Origin: Piliocolobus tephrosceles
Taxonomy: Eukaryota; Chordata; Mammalia; Primates; Cercopithecidae
DNA: 64,000 nt
Reading direction: 5' to 3'
Assembly: GCF_002776525.5 (NCBI RefSeq)
Contig: NC_045441.1
Coordinates: 90,481,298 to 90,545,297 of the forward strand
Shown: in pieces, positions 1 to 12,016 of the stretch
Layout: the number at the start of each line of letters is the position of its first letter
Position numbering within the stretch: position 1 is the first letter of the stretch
Program-made: the position numbers and the translations under genes
The notes under the pieces: generated by a model
What the model saw: only the letters and a program-made list of their open reading frames with translations
The model's database searches: none
What the model was told of the DNA's origin: nothing

Positions 1-850
1 AAGAACCCTGGACCCAGCCAGACTAACACAGATATCAGGACTACCAGCTGTGTGAAGGATCTATCCACTATGGGTCTCCTCAACTTGTCGGGCTGACCTG
101 CCTGTAAAAATGAGCTACCCACTGTGGGTCTCCTTCCTGCTTAGAGCTGGACACTTATCAGGACGATCTGCCTGCAGAAAGGAGCTATCCACTTTGGGCC
201 TCCTGAGAGCTGTTCTGTAGCTCAAGGAAGCTCCTCTCCACCTTGCTCACCCTGCAGTTGTCCACATACCTCATTCTCCATGGACATAGGACAAGAACTT
301 AGGACATGCTGAACGGCAGGACTGAAAAAGCTATAACACAAACAGGGCTGAAACACATCCCCCACTCCCCACATTGCGGGCAATGACAAGGAGAGGAGAG
401 CTCCAGCCCTTCTGGGAGCCCAGACATCAGGGCTCCCCAAGCCAGAGTTGCAACAGCTGTAACATCCTTTTTGGGGCTCTGCAGGTCCTGGCATCTCTAA
501 GCTTTTGGGTGTAATTAATTTCCCCTTGTCCAGACACTGGTGCCCACAGTGGAAGCCACTTTTACTTCTGGTCCAGCTGCAGCCTCACAGTAGCTGGCAC
601 CTGTGCCAGCACCTGGAACTGCCTGCCCCACCACAGTCATGCTTGACTGTGCACAATGTCCAGACCCCATACTTGCTCACCCACACACCGCTTGCTGCTC
701 TGCACCTGGCTCGTCCTTGGCAGCTGTGGGACCTAGGCCAGTAGCATGAGCCAAGCACAGCCTGCTGGGCCAAGTGGGCAGAACGAGAGCAGGAGGCATG
801 AGCAAAACTCAAGCAGAGGTGGCGCCAGCCACAGAGGTTTCTGGTTGGTC
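1..850 (+). mobile_element. ERV1-type LTR, 3' part (LTR12/HERV-9-like)
   Basis: GC-richer than the rest of the window, with no usable reading frame. The first 210 bases carry three imperfect copies of a motif around CCACTNTGGGTCTCCT, at 61-80, 113-134 and 183-204, as expected of tandem U3 enhancer repeats in HERV-9-type LTRs. A degenerate polyadenylation region (about 215-250) is followed by a long U5-like stretch. The 5' end lies outside the window. The family name is a tentative recognition; the 3' limit is approximate and no target-site duplication can be checked. Confidence 0.55.
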
Positions 851-1454
851 AAGCAACACCCTAAGGATCCCATGGCATTATTAACACATAGCATTTTTTA
901 CATGGTTCCAAGCACTGGAGTCATCCTTTAAAATTGATTATATTTCAAAGAGAAATTAATATATCTTAGAAGGGTTGATTATATCTCATTTTGCCTTGTT
1001 TTACGAAGCAGAAGGTTCCAGTTTCTTTTGCAAATTGCTTAATATCTAATAAGATCGCAATTACTAGGATTTACCACTGTTATGATATTTGTCATTAATT
1101 AATGTTTAGTTTTTATGCAATGAAGTAAGAGAATGTTATATGGAGTAGCACTACTAGCTTAGATTTTTAGGAAGTTATCTCAGTGAAGCAATATAGGGTA
1201 AATTTTTGTGTCTATTCCAGGAACCCCCAAAAAGAAGATAATTTATTTATTTATTTAGAGTGCAGAATTTTATGTATATCAGTTTTATCTACCTTCTTAA
1301 AGATATGTTGTTGGTCTTCTATGTTTGTCTTTAGTTGTCCTCTTGCTTAATGTGCAAAGGAAAAAACATAAATCAAAATTTCCTCTTCTTAACATGCACT
1401 TTCTATTTCTCATTGTACCTCTCATAAATTACATTGCTTTATTACTGAAGTTTA
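851..1454. other. AT-rich unique sequence
   Basis: No repeat family, open frame or RNA gene is recognisable between the LTR and the first L1. Confidence 0.4.
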
Positions 1455-2105
1455 CACTGTAGCTAAGCTAACTAAGACAAAAGAGAGGAGACATAATTTG
1501 CCAGTATCAAGTGGAGATATCAGTACCAATATTTTAAATAGATAGTAAGAAAATACTACTAAAAATCTATGCTTATAAATTCCATAACTTAGATGAAATG
1601 GCCTGATTCTACAAAATACAAACTCCCAAGCTTATAAAAAAAGTAGTAGATAAGCTAAATAGTCCTATGTCTTTTGAATTGTAGTAAAAACTTTATAAAT
1701 CAAGCTCTAGGACCAAATGATTTCAATAAATTCTATCAGATTAAAAAATAAATACCACCAGTACTATATAAATACTTCCAGGAAATAGAATCAGAGGGAA
1801 CAGTTCTCAGCCTTTTATGAGTCCAACATATTACCAAAATCAGGCTAATGTCTTTCATGAAAATCAACACAAAAATGTCTAACAAATTATTAGCAAATTT
1901 AGTCTAATGATATATAAATAGGATAACACATCATGACCTGGTACTTTATCTACAGAATGGAAGACTGGTTCAATATTGAGTCAATAAGTGAATTTGATCC
2001 TAGTAACAGACTAAATAAGAGAAGCCATATTATCATCTAAACAGATGTAGAAAAATAATTTGGTAAAAAGTAATATCCATTTATAATGGAAACTCTCAGC
2101 AAACT

Positions 2106-2360
2106 GTGGTAGAAAGTAAACTCTTTAACCTGGTACAGAGTATTTATGAAAAGTCTACAGTGAACATTATACTTAATGGTGAGAGATTGATTGCTTCCTC
2201 CTTAAGATCTGGAACAAGAAGAGGATGTGCTCTCTCACCACTCCTACTCAATAGCATATTGAAAGTCCTAGCTAGTGCAATAAAGCAAGAAAAACAAATA
2301 AAAGGCATACGGATTAGAAGGAAAGAAATAAAAGTCTTCTTTTGTAATCTGATGCCATGA
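2106..2360 (+). pseudogene. L1 ORF2 reverse transcriptase fragment
   Basis: An 84-residue open stretch of L1 ORF2 RT. It includes the region equivalent to RT motif B (GTRRGCALSPLLLN, about residues 36-49) and the following helix rich in Lys, Gln and Glu. The FADD catalytic motif that should follow is not in this frame. It is a relic of a dead element, not a functional gene. Confidence 0.8.
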
Positions 2361-3234
2361 TTTTCTATGTAGAAATTCCCAATGAATCTATTTTTTTTTT
2401 TTTTTTTTTCTGGGAGTAGTCCATGAGCCTAATTAAGGTTACCAGGTACAAGTTCAATTTACAAAAGTTAATTGTATTCTGATGTACCAGAAATTCCCAT
2501 TTGGAATATAAAATATTTCAATCCACAATAACCATCCTCAAGTGAACCACTTTTATATGAATCTATTTTTATAAGCTATAAAACATGGATGAGAATAATT
2601 AAAGAAATTACATATATTGAGAGAGATGTCAAGCTTATGAATTGGAAACCACAATACTGTTATGATATTAATTCTTTCTAATATGGTGCATATAGTCAAC
2701 ACAATCCCCATTAAAAAATCCATTAAATTTTTAGTAGATACTAACTAGATTATTAGTTAAACATTTCTGTAAAAAGAAGGAAATTGGAGAACTCACTCTA
2801 AAGTCTTCAGCAATCAACACAATGCGGGACTAGAGAAAGGATAGACACATACATAAACATCAACAGAAAGCCCAGAAACTGACCCTAACAAATATACTCA
2901 ACAGTTTTTGGCAAAGTTTCAAAGGTAATTCCATGAAGAAAGGGTAGTCTTCTCAACAAATTGTGTTGCAAAAAAGTGAATAACCATATGCAAAAGACAA
3001 AAGTAAAAATAATAAGCCCCAGCACATGACTCACACCTCATACAAAACTTGGATCATAGACCAAAATGTAAAACATGAAACTGTAACATATGTAATTAAT
3101 AGGAGAAAATCTTCATGACTTTGGCAATCAGTTTTTAGAGACAGCACCAACAGCAACATCCATGAAAGAAAATATCAACAAAATAGATATCAATAAAAAT
3201 TTAAAAATCAATCTGCAAAAGATATTGTTAAGAG

Positions 3235-3660
3235 AATGAAAAAATAAGCCACATACATATACTCCACTGAATACTATGCAACCACAAAAAGAAATGAGAT
3301 GTCCACTGCAGAAACGTGGATGAAGCTGGAAGCCATCATCTTCAACAAACTAACAGAAGAACAGAAAACCAAATATTGCATATTCTCACTTATAAGTGGG
3401 AGTTGAACAATGAGAACAGATGGACACAGAGAGGGGAACAACACACACTGGGGCTTATTGGTTGGGGGCAGTGAGGGGAGGGAGAGCATCAGGACAAATA
3501 GCTTATGCACACCGGGCTTAAAACCTGGGTGATGGGTTGATAGGTGCAGCAAACCACCACAGCACATGTATACTTATGTAACAAAGCTGCATGTTCTGCA
3601 CATGTATCCCAGAACTTAAATAAAAATAAATAAATAAATAAGTGAAAAATAAAAAAAAAA
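3235..3660 (+). mobile_element. 5'-truncated younger L1 3' end
   Basis: Last part of ORF2 plus the 3' UTR of a primate L1, ending in an A-rich tail with TAAA repeats (about 3615-3660). It splits the older L1: old L1 sequence ends near 3240 and resumes at 3661 at the adjacent ORF2 position. It shares the ATGTATACTTATGTAACAAA-type 3' end with the L1PA copies elsewhere in the window but is more diverged. Confidence 0.8.
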
Positions 3661-3881
3661 GACAAACCACAAATTGGGAGAAAATATTTTCAAATCATGT
3701 ATCTGATAAAGAACTTCATCTAGAATATATAAAAATTCTTAAAATTCAACCAGAAGCAAACAACCCAATAAAACATTGACAAAAGATCTAAACAGAACTT
3801 CAAAAACATAGATGGAAAATACTTGGAGTGATATTCAATGCCATTTGTAATTGGGGAAATGCAAATTAAAATATAATGAGA

Positions 3882-4172
3882 GGCCAGTTGCAGTGGCTCA
3901 CGCCTGTAGTCCCAGTTCTTTGGGAGGCTGAGGCAGGCAGATCACCTGAGGTCAGGACTTTGAGACCAGCCTGGCCAACATGATGAAACCCCGTCTTTTC
4001 TAAAAATACAAAAATTAGCATGATGTGTGGTGGTGCATGCCTGTAGTCCCAGCTACTTGGGAGGCTGAGATTGCTTGAAGCCAGGAGGTAGAGGTTTCAG
4101 TAAGCAGAGATTGCGCCACTGCACTCCAGCCTGGGCAACGGAGGGAGACTCTGTCTCAAAAACAAAAACACA
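3882..4172 (+). mobile_element. Alu (S/J-like)
   Basis: Dimeric Alu with both arms, A-rich linker and short A-rich tail. Flanked by a 9-bp target-site duplication, ATAATGAGA, at 3873-3881 and 4173-4181. The right arm lacks about 10 bases between GGCTGAG and TTGCTTGA. It is inserted in the old L1, which continues on both sides. Confidence 0.92.
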
Positions 4173-4808
4173 ATAATGAGATGCCACTAAACATTCATTA
4201 AAATAACTAAAATCTAAATAATGGGCAATACCAAATGCAGGCAAGGATATAGAACATTTATCACTTATAGGAATTCAAAGTGATTCATGCACTTTGGGTG
4301 GCAGTTTGGCTATTTTTGTTTTTTTATTTTGTTGTTGTTCAATATGGACTTGCCATATGGCCCAGAAATTATACTTCTAAGTATTCTTCCAGGTGATTTG
4401 AAAAATTATGTTCACATATAAAAACTTTTATAGCAGTTTTATTCATAATCACTAAAACTAGAAGTGACCAAGATGTCCTCGGACAAAAGAATGGAGAAAC
4501 AAAGAATGCAGTAATACTCAGCAATAAGAAGAAATGAGCTATTGCTTCATACAACATGGCTAAATATTAAATGCATTTTGCTAAGTAAAAGAAACCAGAC
4601 AGAAAAAAGTTACCTACTATATGATTGCATTAATGTGATCTTCTGAAAAAGGCAATGCAATCAAGATAGAAAACAAACCAGTAGTTGCTAGTGGTTGGTT
4701 GAATGTGGTAGGAGGATTGAATATGAAAAAGACACACAGGCAAACTGTTCTATATAGCAGTGAGTTGTGGTTTCAGGGCTCTGCAGATTTGTGAAAACTC
4801 ATGGAAAT

Positions 4809-4935
4809 TGCCAGGCATAACGAGTGTATTCCTGTACTCCAAGTTACTTAGGAGGCTGAGGCAGGTGTTATTGCTTGAACCCAGGAATTCAAGTCCAGCT
4901 TGGGCAACATAGCAAGAAAGACCCTCTCTCTGAAA
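4809..4935 (+). mobile_element. FLAM (free left Alu monomer)
   Basis: About 125 bases matching one Alu left arm, with the GGGAGGCTGAGGCAGG-type core and a TTGGGCAACATAGCAAGA end, and no second arm. It lies within the old L1 3' UTR, so it marks an early Alu-lineage insertion. Confidence 0.75.
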
Positions 4936-5010
4936 AATTAATGTAAATAAAAATTTTAAAAATTTAAATGCCATAGAATTATACCCCTCAAATGGTTAAA
5001 TTTAATGTAT

Positions 5011-5339
5011 GTAAACAGAAAAATTTTAAAAAATTAACCAAAATATTGGGATACTCCAGGACCGAATGAAGATAATTGTATCACAAATATATAACATAGC
5101 CACACTAAATGGGAGGTGGGGAGAGACTGACTTAATAAACCTCACAAAACTACATTTGACTCTAAACGATAACATTAAAGACAAAATGAACTTTTAAAGA
5201 AAAACATAAGAAAAGTGGTGGGTGGTTTCTTATTGTTGAAGAGGGAAGTTACAGATAATGAAGAACAAAAAGCTATAATAAATCCTTTGGCACTTTATTG
5301 AAGTCAGAGATATTAATACAAATTCATGTTCACTGGGAT
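5011..5339. other. Unassigned AT-rich sequence
   Basis: Lies between the old L1 3' end and the next L1 fragment. I do not recognise it; it may be decayed L1. Confidence 0.3.
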
Positions 5340-5572
5340 TATAACACACACATACATGTAAAACTATAGAGAATACTATAGACCAATACCTTTATGAACA
5401 GAGACATGAATTCCTTAAAATCTGGCACAACAAATCTTGCAGTGTGAAAAAGAGATAATACCTCATGATTAAGTAGAGTTTATTACAGGAATTCAAGGTT
5501 GGTTTTATATTCAGGAATCGACAAATGTAAATAACTATATTTACAAATTAGAAAAGGGTGATATCAACCAGA
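5340..5572 (+). mobile_element. Old L1 ORF2 fragment (left half)
   Basis: Matches the L1 ORF2 stretch just upstream of RT motif A (the CAAGGTTGGTT-type region at about 5508). It stops where a different L1 begins with a 5'UTR-like segment. The same ORF2 resumes at 8483 at the next position, so this is the left half of one copy. Confidence 0.65.
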
Positions 5573-8482
5573 TAACAGAGTAAGAGGTCCCTTGTTTATA
5601 TCTCCACAGCACCAATATTTCACAGCCATGAGAAGGGATACGTACTCCCAAGTGGCACGCTCACCAACTATAGTTTCAGAGACCCAGTCACACCTACTGT
5701 GATTCCCACCTAAAGGCCCTGTAACTCAGGCCCAACTGAAATGACCCTAAAACTCAGCTCTATTCCTTCTTAGCTGTGGTCTGAGAGCAGTCCTGCGCAC
5801 TTAAAGGCCCAGAAGGAGACATGCCCATCTGCGCCCCAAGAGACAGACCTGCAGACCTGGGTGACAGTCCAGTCCACCAAGGAACTACACAGGACCCATA
5901 TCTATTCCAACCCCTGGTGATAAGCACCAACCACAGACCCCACTGCAGACCCAGCAGCAGCCACTTGACCTGGCTCCCACCCTGACTCAACTGTGATCCC
6001 AGAGGCAATCCTATCAGCCTGGGGACCCAACAGAAGGCTTTTACCTGCCAAAATCAGTCATAAATACCAGAAAGAAATGTTTACTCCATGTAAACATGCA
6101 CATGCAAGACTGCATGAATACAAAGAATCAGGCAAACAAGTCACCACCAAAGGAATTAATAAAGTTCTAGCATCAGAACTCCAAATAAAGGGAGATATAT
6201 AAATTGCTTGAAAAAAAATTAAAATAATCATCCTTAGAGAAGCTCAATGAGATTTAAGAATACACAGACAACTAAATTACATTAGTAAATGAATGTATAA
6301 ACAAAATGAGAAACTTAAGAAATATAAATCATAAACCATAAAAAAGAACCACACAAATTCTAGAGTTAAAGGATGCAATGATAAATCTAAATATTCAATA
6401 GAGAGCTTTAATAGAAGATTTGATCATGAAGAATTAAAAAATGGCAAACTTCAAGACAGGCCACCATTTGAAATTAGCGTTAGAGAAATAAAAATGAATT
6501 AAAACGAGAGAAGAAAGTATAAGAAACATATGGAATACCCTCAGGCCTTCATATATAAAATTATGAGAACACTAGAAGAGGAAAAGAAAAAGAAGTGGCA
6601 GAAAGTTTAAAGAAATACTGACTGAAAAGTCTTGAGAAGGAATAAACATGCAGATTCATGAATACATGGTAATAATTGTAAGATGTTTTGTATAAGTCCT
6701 ATGGTAACAACAAAGAAAAAAACCTCTGGCAGATATACCAAAAACAAAGAAATTAAAGCATACCACTATAAAAATCAACAAATAAATCATAAAGGAAGAT
6801 GAGAGAAAGGACCAAAGATATTACAAAGCAATCAAAAAGCAATGAAAAATTTGTAAGTTTTTTTAACTATCAATAAATACTTTGCATGTAAATGGATTAA
6901 ATTCTCCAATCAAAAGAGAGAGTGGATGAATAAATTGAAAAAATAGTCCAAAAATATGTTGCCTACAAGAGTATTACTTTAGCCCTAGTGTCACATAGGC
7001 TGAAAGGGAAGGGATGAAAAATATATTCCATAAAAACAGTAAACATAACAAGGGTTGGCTACACTTTTATTAGAAAAAATAGACTTTCAGACAAAATCTG
7101 TCACAAGAGACAAATAAGGTCACTATATAATAAAGGATCCATCAATCAAGATAACATAAAATTTTAAGTATATATATATCATATATATATATTTAAGTGT
7201 TCATATATATATATCTCCATTTGGCCTTGGTTCTGCTACCAGAGCCATCTACCAAGGTTCCCAGGAGTCACACCTACTGTGATTCCCACATAAAGGCCCT
7301 GTAACTCAGGGCCTAAATACTTAAAATATATATATATTTCAACCAACAGTGAAAGACTTAATATTTTAAGTCAAATGTTAACAGAAATGAAGGGACAAAC
7401 AGGCAGCAATGTAATAATAGCAGGAAACTTCATTATCCCCCTTTGAACAGAGGGTAGTTTGCCCAAACCAAAAATCAATTAGAAGACAAACTTGAATAAC
7501 ACTATAGACCAAACAGATCTAACTGACATATGTAAAACATTTCACTCAACACCAACAGAATACACATTCTTCTCAAGCACATATGGAACATTATCCAGGA
7601 GAGATTATACATTGGGCCATAAAACAAGTCTTAACAAATTTTAAAAGATTCAGAACATATCAAGTGACTTTTCTGAGCACAATATCATAAAATTAGAAAT
7701 AATAATACAAGGAATTTTGAAAAATTCATAAATATGTAGAAATTAAACAACACTTCTGAATAATCAATAGGTCAAAGAAATCAAAAGGCAAATCAAAAAG
7801 TATCTTTAGACAAAATTGGAAAGACAACATACCAAAACTTATGATATGTGGAAAAGCAGTTATAAGAAGGAAATGTATAGTGATAAGACCTACATTAAGA
7901 GAAAACGAAAGAAAGGTATGGTACAAACTTAAGTGCCCTTCAACAGATCAATAAAGAAAATATGTCATAGAAATACAATGGAATATTGTTCAGCCATAAA
8001 ATAAAGAAACTCCTGTCATTGTGACAACATGAATAAACCTTGGGAATATTATTCTGAGTGAAATAAGTCAGCCACAGAATAACAAATACTGTATGATCTC
8101 ACTTATATGTGGAATCTTAAAAAGTAGAAGTCTTAGAAGCAGAGGGAAGAACACTGCTTGCCATGAATTGGGGTTTGGGGGAAGGAAAGATATTTCTCAA
8201 AGGATACAAACTGTCAGTTATAAGATGATGAAGTTCTAGAAATCTAGTATACATCCTGGTGACTATAGTTAATAATACTGTATTGCTAGGAGAGTGGATC
8301 TTAAGTGTTCTTAACACACACACACACATATACAGACATGTAACTATTTGATATTATGGATGTGTTAATTAACATGATATAGTAATTATTTCACAGTGTA
8401 TACATATATCAAATCATATTGTACTCACATAGAATCTTATATAGTTTTTACTTGTCAAGTAAATATTTTTAAAATTAAAAAT
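5573..8482 (+). mobile_element. L1 (MA/MB-like), internally deleted, inserted in an older L1
   Basis: Collinear segments of one plus-strand L1: 5'UTR-like (5573-6200), ORF1 coiled-coil region (6200-6660), inter-ORF and start of ORF2 (6660-6900), endonuclease domain (6900-7920), then an abrupt jump to the 3' UTR (7930-8480). The RT and C-terminal domains are missing. The 3' part ends in a CA repeat (8312-8327) and AT-rich sequence. All frames are broken. A 150-bp foreign block interrupts the endonuclease at 7164-7330. Confidence 0.7.
7164..7330 (+). repeat. Insertion carrying a copy of the L1 5'UTR, flanked by TA repeats
   Basis: TA-repeat tracts at 7170-7213 and 7325-7337 bracket about 100 bases that do not belong in the L1 endonuclease region. 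Bases 7266-7310 match 5686-5730 at 44 of 45 positions. The flanking L1 resumes in register afterwards. Confidence 0.75.
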
Positions 8483-8900
8483 CTTAAGAACAAAGTAATA
8501 AATGAAAAACCACAAATGATTATCTTAATACAGTATATGTCAACAAAATATTTGACAATATACAATGACTATTCATAATAGCAACTCTCAGAAAACTAGA
8601 AACACAAGGAAACTTCCTCAATATGGTAAAAGGCATCTTTGAAAAACCTACAGTTAATATCATACTTATTGGTGAAAGTCTAAATTCTTTCCCTCTAAGT
8701 TTAGAAACAAGACAAAAATATCTTCTCTTATCACTTTTATTCAATATTATGTTGCAGGTTATACTTAGTGCAATATGGGAATTAAGAAAAGGAAAAGTAT
8801 TTATATTGATAAGGTACTTTTAAAGCAATCATGATTCACTGATGACATTTTAAAATAATTTTAACAAAATTAAAATTTTAGAATAAAAATATATATTCTA
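8483..8900 (+). mobile_element. Old L1 ORF2 fragment (right half, RT)
   Basis: Continues the ORF2 copy broken at 5572. It starts at the L1 position just before RT motif A and runs through the motif B region (open stretch 8623-8823). The FADD catalytic motif is not preserved. Very diverged; the right limit is uncertain. Confidence 0.6.
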
Positions 8901-9039
8901 CACTGTAAATAGCAGAATAGACATTTTAGAAATCAAATCAATCAAGTAGAAAACAAATCTAAGAAATTATTTTAGTGTAATGGTGTAATGACATGTAAAT
9001 GGACAAGTGGATCATAATGAAGAAAACAAAGAAGATAAC

Positions 9040-9454
9040 ATGTGGAAGACAGTGTTAGCTTCTGAAGGCCTGTGCCACCCTGTCTTTGTGGGAGGCCATG
9101 GGCCTGCTCAAACTCCCCGTATACTGCTACCACTATTGGCATTTGAAAAAGCCAGCACACTATCTATAACCAAGGAATTAATACATCCACTGCCACTGAA
9201 AACACCCAGAAGCAAAGCCAAATGGCCCTACTAAATATACAGTCATATCAACAAGAGAAAAATGTCCTTTCAAACAGAAATAAATTCAAAGTAAAAAGAA
9301 GTGACTGTTTCTCCAGCTGTGAAGGAACAAGCATAACAATTCTGGAAGTATAAAAAAGCAGGGGTTATGACATTACAAAAGGATTATATTAACTCCCCAG
9401 CAATAGATCCTACCACGATGAAATATTTAATATACCAGAGAAAGAATTATGCTT
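9040..9454 (+). mobile_element. L1 5'UTR fragment
   Basis: Matches the 3' part of an L1 5'UTR up to the start of ORF1 (the CAACAAGAGAAAAATGTCC-type region at about 9250 and the ACCAGAGAAAGAATT end at 9434-9448). It stops at an Alu; beyond the Alu, L1 sequence is on the opposite strand. Confidence 0.6.
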
Positions 9455-9457
9455 GTC

Positions 9458-9754
9458 GGCCAGGTGCAGTGGCTCACGCCTATGATCCTAGCACTTTGGG
9501 AGGCCTAGGTGGGAGGATTGCCTGGGCTCAGGAGTTCGAGACCAGCCTGGGCTGCATGGTGAAATCCTGTCTCTACTAAAATACAAAAAATTAACTGGGT
9601 GTGGTGGCATGTACCTGTAGTCCCAGCTACTTGGGAGGCTGAGGCAGGAGAATTACTTGAACCTGGAAGGCAGAAGTTGTAGTGAGCCAACATTATGCCA
9701 CTGCACTCCAGCCTGGGCAATAGAGCAAGACTCCATCTGAAGGAAAAAAAAAAA
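9458..9754 (+). mobile_element. Alu, full length
   Basis: Complete dimeric Alu with 3' A-run. Flanked by a 14-bp target-site duplication, AAAGAATTATGCTT, at 9441-9454 and 9755-9768. Confidence 0.93.
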
Positions 9755-9768
9755 AAAGAATTATGCTT

Positions 9769-10380
9769 CTCTATTAGTGGCATTGCATGTGAGATGAGTC
9801 TCTTGAAGACAGCATCCTGTTGAGTCTTGCTTCTTTACCCAACCTGCTACTCTGTGCCTTTTAGTGGGGACATTTTGTTTGTTTATATTCAAGGTTAATA
9901 CTGATATGTGCAAATCTGATCCTGTCATTATATTGTTAACTGGTTATTATGCAGACTTGTTTGTGTAGTTGCTTTATAATGTCAGTGGTCTATGTACTTA
10001 TGGGTGTTTTGCGGTGGTCAGTAATGATCTTTCTTTTCCATATTTAGCACTCCCTTCAGGACCTCTTGTAAGGCACGTCTCGTAGGCAGCAAATTCCCTC
10101 AGCATTTGCTTGACTGAAAAGAATATTATATCTCCTTTGCTTGTGAAGCTTAGTTTGGCTGGATATGAAATTCTTGGTTGGAATTTCTTTTCTTTAAGCA
10201 TGCAGAACATAGGTCCCCAATCTCTTCTGGCTTGTAGGGTTTCTGCTAAAAAAAAAGTCTGCTGTTAGCATGAAGGGTTTCCTTTTGTAGAGGACTTGGC
10301 ATTCTCTCTAGCTGCCTTTAACATTTTTTCTTTTATTGAGACCATGGAGAATCTGATGACTATGTGTCTTGGGAATTTGT

Positions 10381-10416
<36 letters not shown>

Positions 10417-10807
10417 TGTACTATCTCACAAGGTTTCTCTGCATTTCCTGAATTTGAATGTTTGCCTTTCTAGCAAGATTGGAAAAATTTTCATCTACAA
10501 TATTCTAAGATAACGTTTTGCAAATTGCTTACTTTCCCTTTCAGGGATGCCAATGAGTCATAGATTTGATCTCTTTACATAATCCCATATTTCTTGGAGG
10601 TGTTGTTTATTCTTCTTTAATAATTGTTCTTTGATTTTGTCTGACTGAGTTATTTCAGATAATTGATCTTTGAACTTAGAGAGTCCTCAGCTTGCTCAAT
10701 TTTGCTGTTAATACTTGAGATTGCATTCTTAAAGTGACTTTTTCAGTTTTTCACCTCTTTCACATCAGCTTGGTTCTTTCTTAAAATGGTATTGGGCTTA
10801 CGGATAA
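9769..10807 (-). mobile_element. Minus-strand L1: ORF1 and start of ORF2
   Basis: Reverse complement matches L1. The ORF1 C-terminal and RRM region spans about 9990-10500, the coiled-coil region 10500-10800 and the start of ORF2 9769-9980. A GT microsatellite has expanded inside ORF1. The element continues as 5'UTR at 11923-12016 and 12379-12655, on the far sides of two MaLR insertions. No open ORF1 survives. Confidence 0.7.
10380..10421. repeat. (TG)n microsatellite
   Basis: About 20 TG units with one TATG interruption, grown within the minus-strand L1 ORF1 relic. Confidence 0.9.
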
Positions 10808-11550
10808 ACAGAAGTCAAGAATTGAGGTTTGGGAACCTCCCCCTAAATTTTAGAGGATGTATGGAAATGCCTAGATGGCCAGGAAGAAGTTTGCTGCAAG
10901 GGTGGAGCCCTCATGGAGAACTTCTGCTAGGGTAGTGCAGAAGGGAAATGTGGGTTCAGAGCCCTCACACAGAGTCCACATGGGGACACTGCCTAGTGGA
11001 GCTGTGAGAAGCAAGCCTCCAAACCCCAGAATGATGGATCCACTGTCAGCTTGTACCCAGCTTGCATGGTGCACCTAGAAAACCTGCAGACTCAATGCCA
11101 GCCAATGAAAGCAGCCGGGAGAGGGAGCCTGTAGAGCCACAGGGGTGGACCTGCACAAGGCTGTGGGAGCCCACCTCTTGCATCAGTGTGACCAGGATGT
11201 TAGACATAGAATCAAAGCAGGTTATTTTGGATCTTTAACATTTGATTGCCCCGCTGGATTTAGGACTTGCGTGGGGCCTGTAGTCCCTTCGTTTTGGCCA
11301 ATATCTCCCAATTTGAATGGGTGTATTTACCTAATGCTCATACCTCCATTGTATCTATGAAGTAACTAACTTGCTTTTGATTTTACAGGCTTGTATGCAG
11401 AAGAGAGTTGTCTTGTCTCAGATGAGACTTTGGACTTGGACACTTGGGTTAACGCTGAAATGAATTAAGACTTTGGGAGACTGTTGGGAAGGCACGATTG
11501 CTTTTTAAATGTGAAAAAGTCATGAGATTTTGGAGGAGTCAGGAGCAGAA
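10808..11550 (+). mobile_element. MST/THE1 (ERVL-MaLR) internal region, 3' part
   Basis: Matches the 3' portion of the non-autonomous MaLR internal sequence and runs straight into an MST-type LTR at 11551. A purine-rich stretch just before the LTR (11530-11550) is in the polypurine-tract position. The two open frames of 67 residues here (10871-11078, opposite strands) are chance frames in a family with no conserved protein. The 5' LTR and most of the internal region are absent, so this insertion is 5'-truncated. Confidence 0.75.
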
Positions 11551-11922
11551 TGACATAGTTAGGCTTTGTGTCCCCACCCAAATCTCATCTTGAATTATAA
11601 TTCTCATAATTCCCACACCAAGGGAGAGACCAGGTGGAGGTCATTGAATCATGGAGGCAGTTTCTCCCATGCTGTTCTTATGATAGTGAGTTCTCACAAA
11701 ATTTGATGGTTTTCTAAGGGGCTCTTCCCTCTTCCCTTGGCACTTCTCTTTCTTGCTGCCTTAAGAAGAGAGTACCTTGCTTCCCCTTCTCCTTCTGCCA
11801 TGAATATAAGTTTCCTGAGGCCTCCCCATTCCTGCTGAACTGTGAGTCAATTAAACCTTTTATCTTTAGAAATTACTCACTTTCAGGCAATTATTTTTAG
11901 TATTATGAAATGGACTAATGCA
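11551..11922 (+). mobile_element. MST-type MaLR LTR (3' LTR)
   Basis: LTR beginning TGACAT and ending ACTAATGCA. It has the typical CCCACCCAAATCTCATCTTGAAT block near the start and an ATTAAA polyadenylation signal at about 11850. It directly follows its internal region. Confidence 0.85.
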
Positions 11923-12016
11923 CCTCTAACACCTCTCTAAGCAGCTGTCCCTGTCAACTCAAGTGTCCATGGGGGTTTTTGAGATGTCCTACTGCTAGGA
12001 TTCCAGAGATCCACTG
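11923..12016 (-). mobile_element. L1 5'UTR piece
   Basis: Ninety-four bases of L1 5'UTR left between two MaLR LTRs; continuous in the L1 with 12379-12655. Confidence 0.55.

Larger units (their letters stand above)
1455..5010 (+). mobile_element. Old L1 (L1M-type), ORF2 to 3' end
   Basis: Heavily decayed L1 read on the plus strand. It covers the segment upstream of the reverse transcriptase, the RT domain (2050-2390), the ORF2 C-terminal part and the 3' UTR. The order is collinear with L1. It is split by a younger L1 3' end (3235-3660), an Alu (3882-4172) and a FLAM monomer (4809-4935); L1 sequence resumes in register after each. Frameshifts and stops are too many for any activity. Its 5' limit is approximate. 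Confidence 0.75.

Noticed and set aside
820..826. TGGCGCC, which resembles the start of a lysine-type primer-binding site after an LTR
   Set aside because: The match stops after seven bases and the LTR edge is not clear there.
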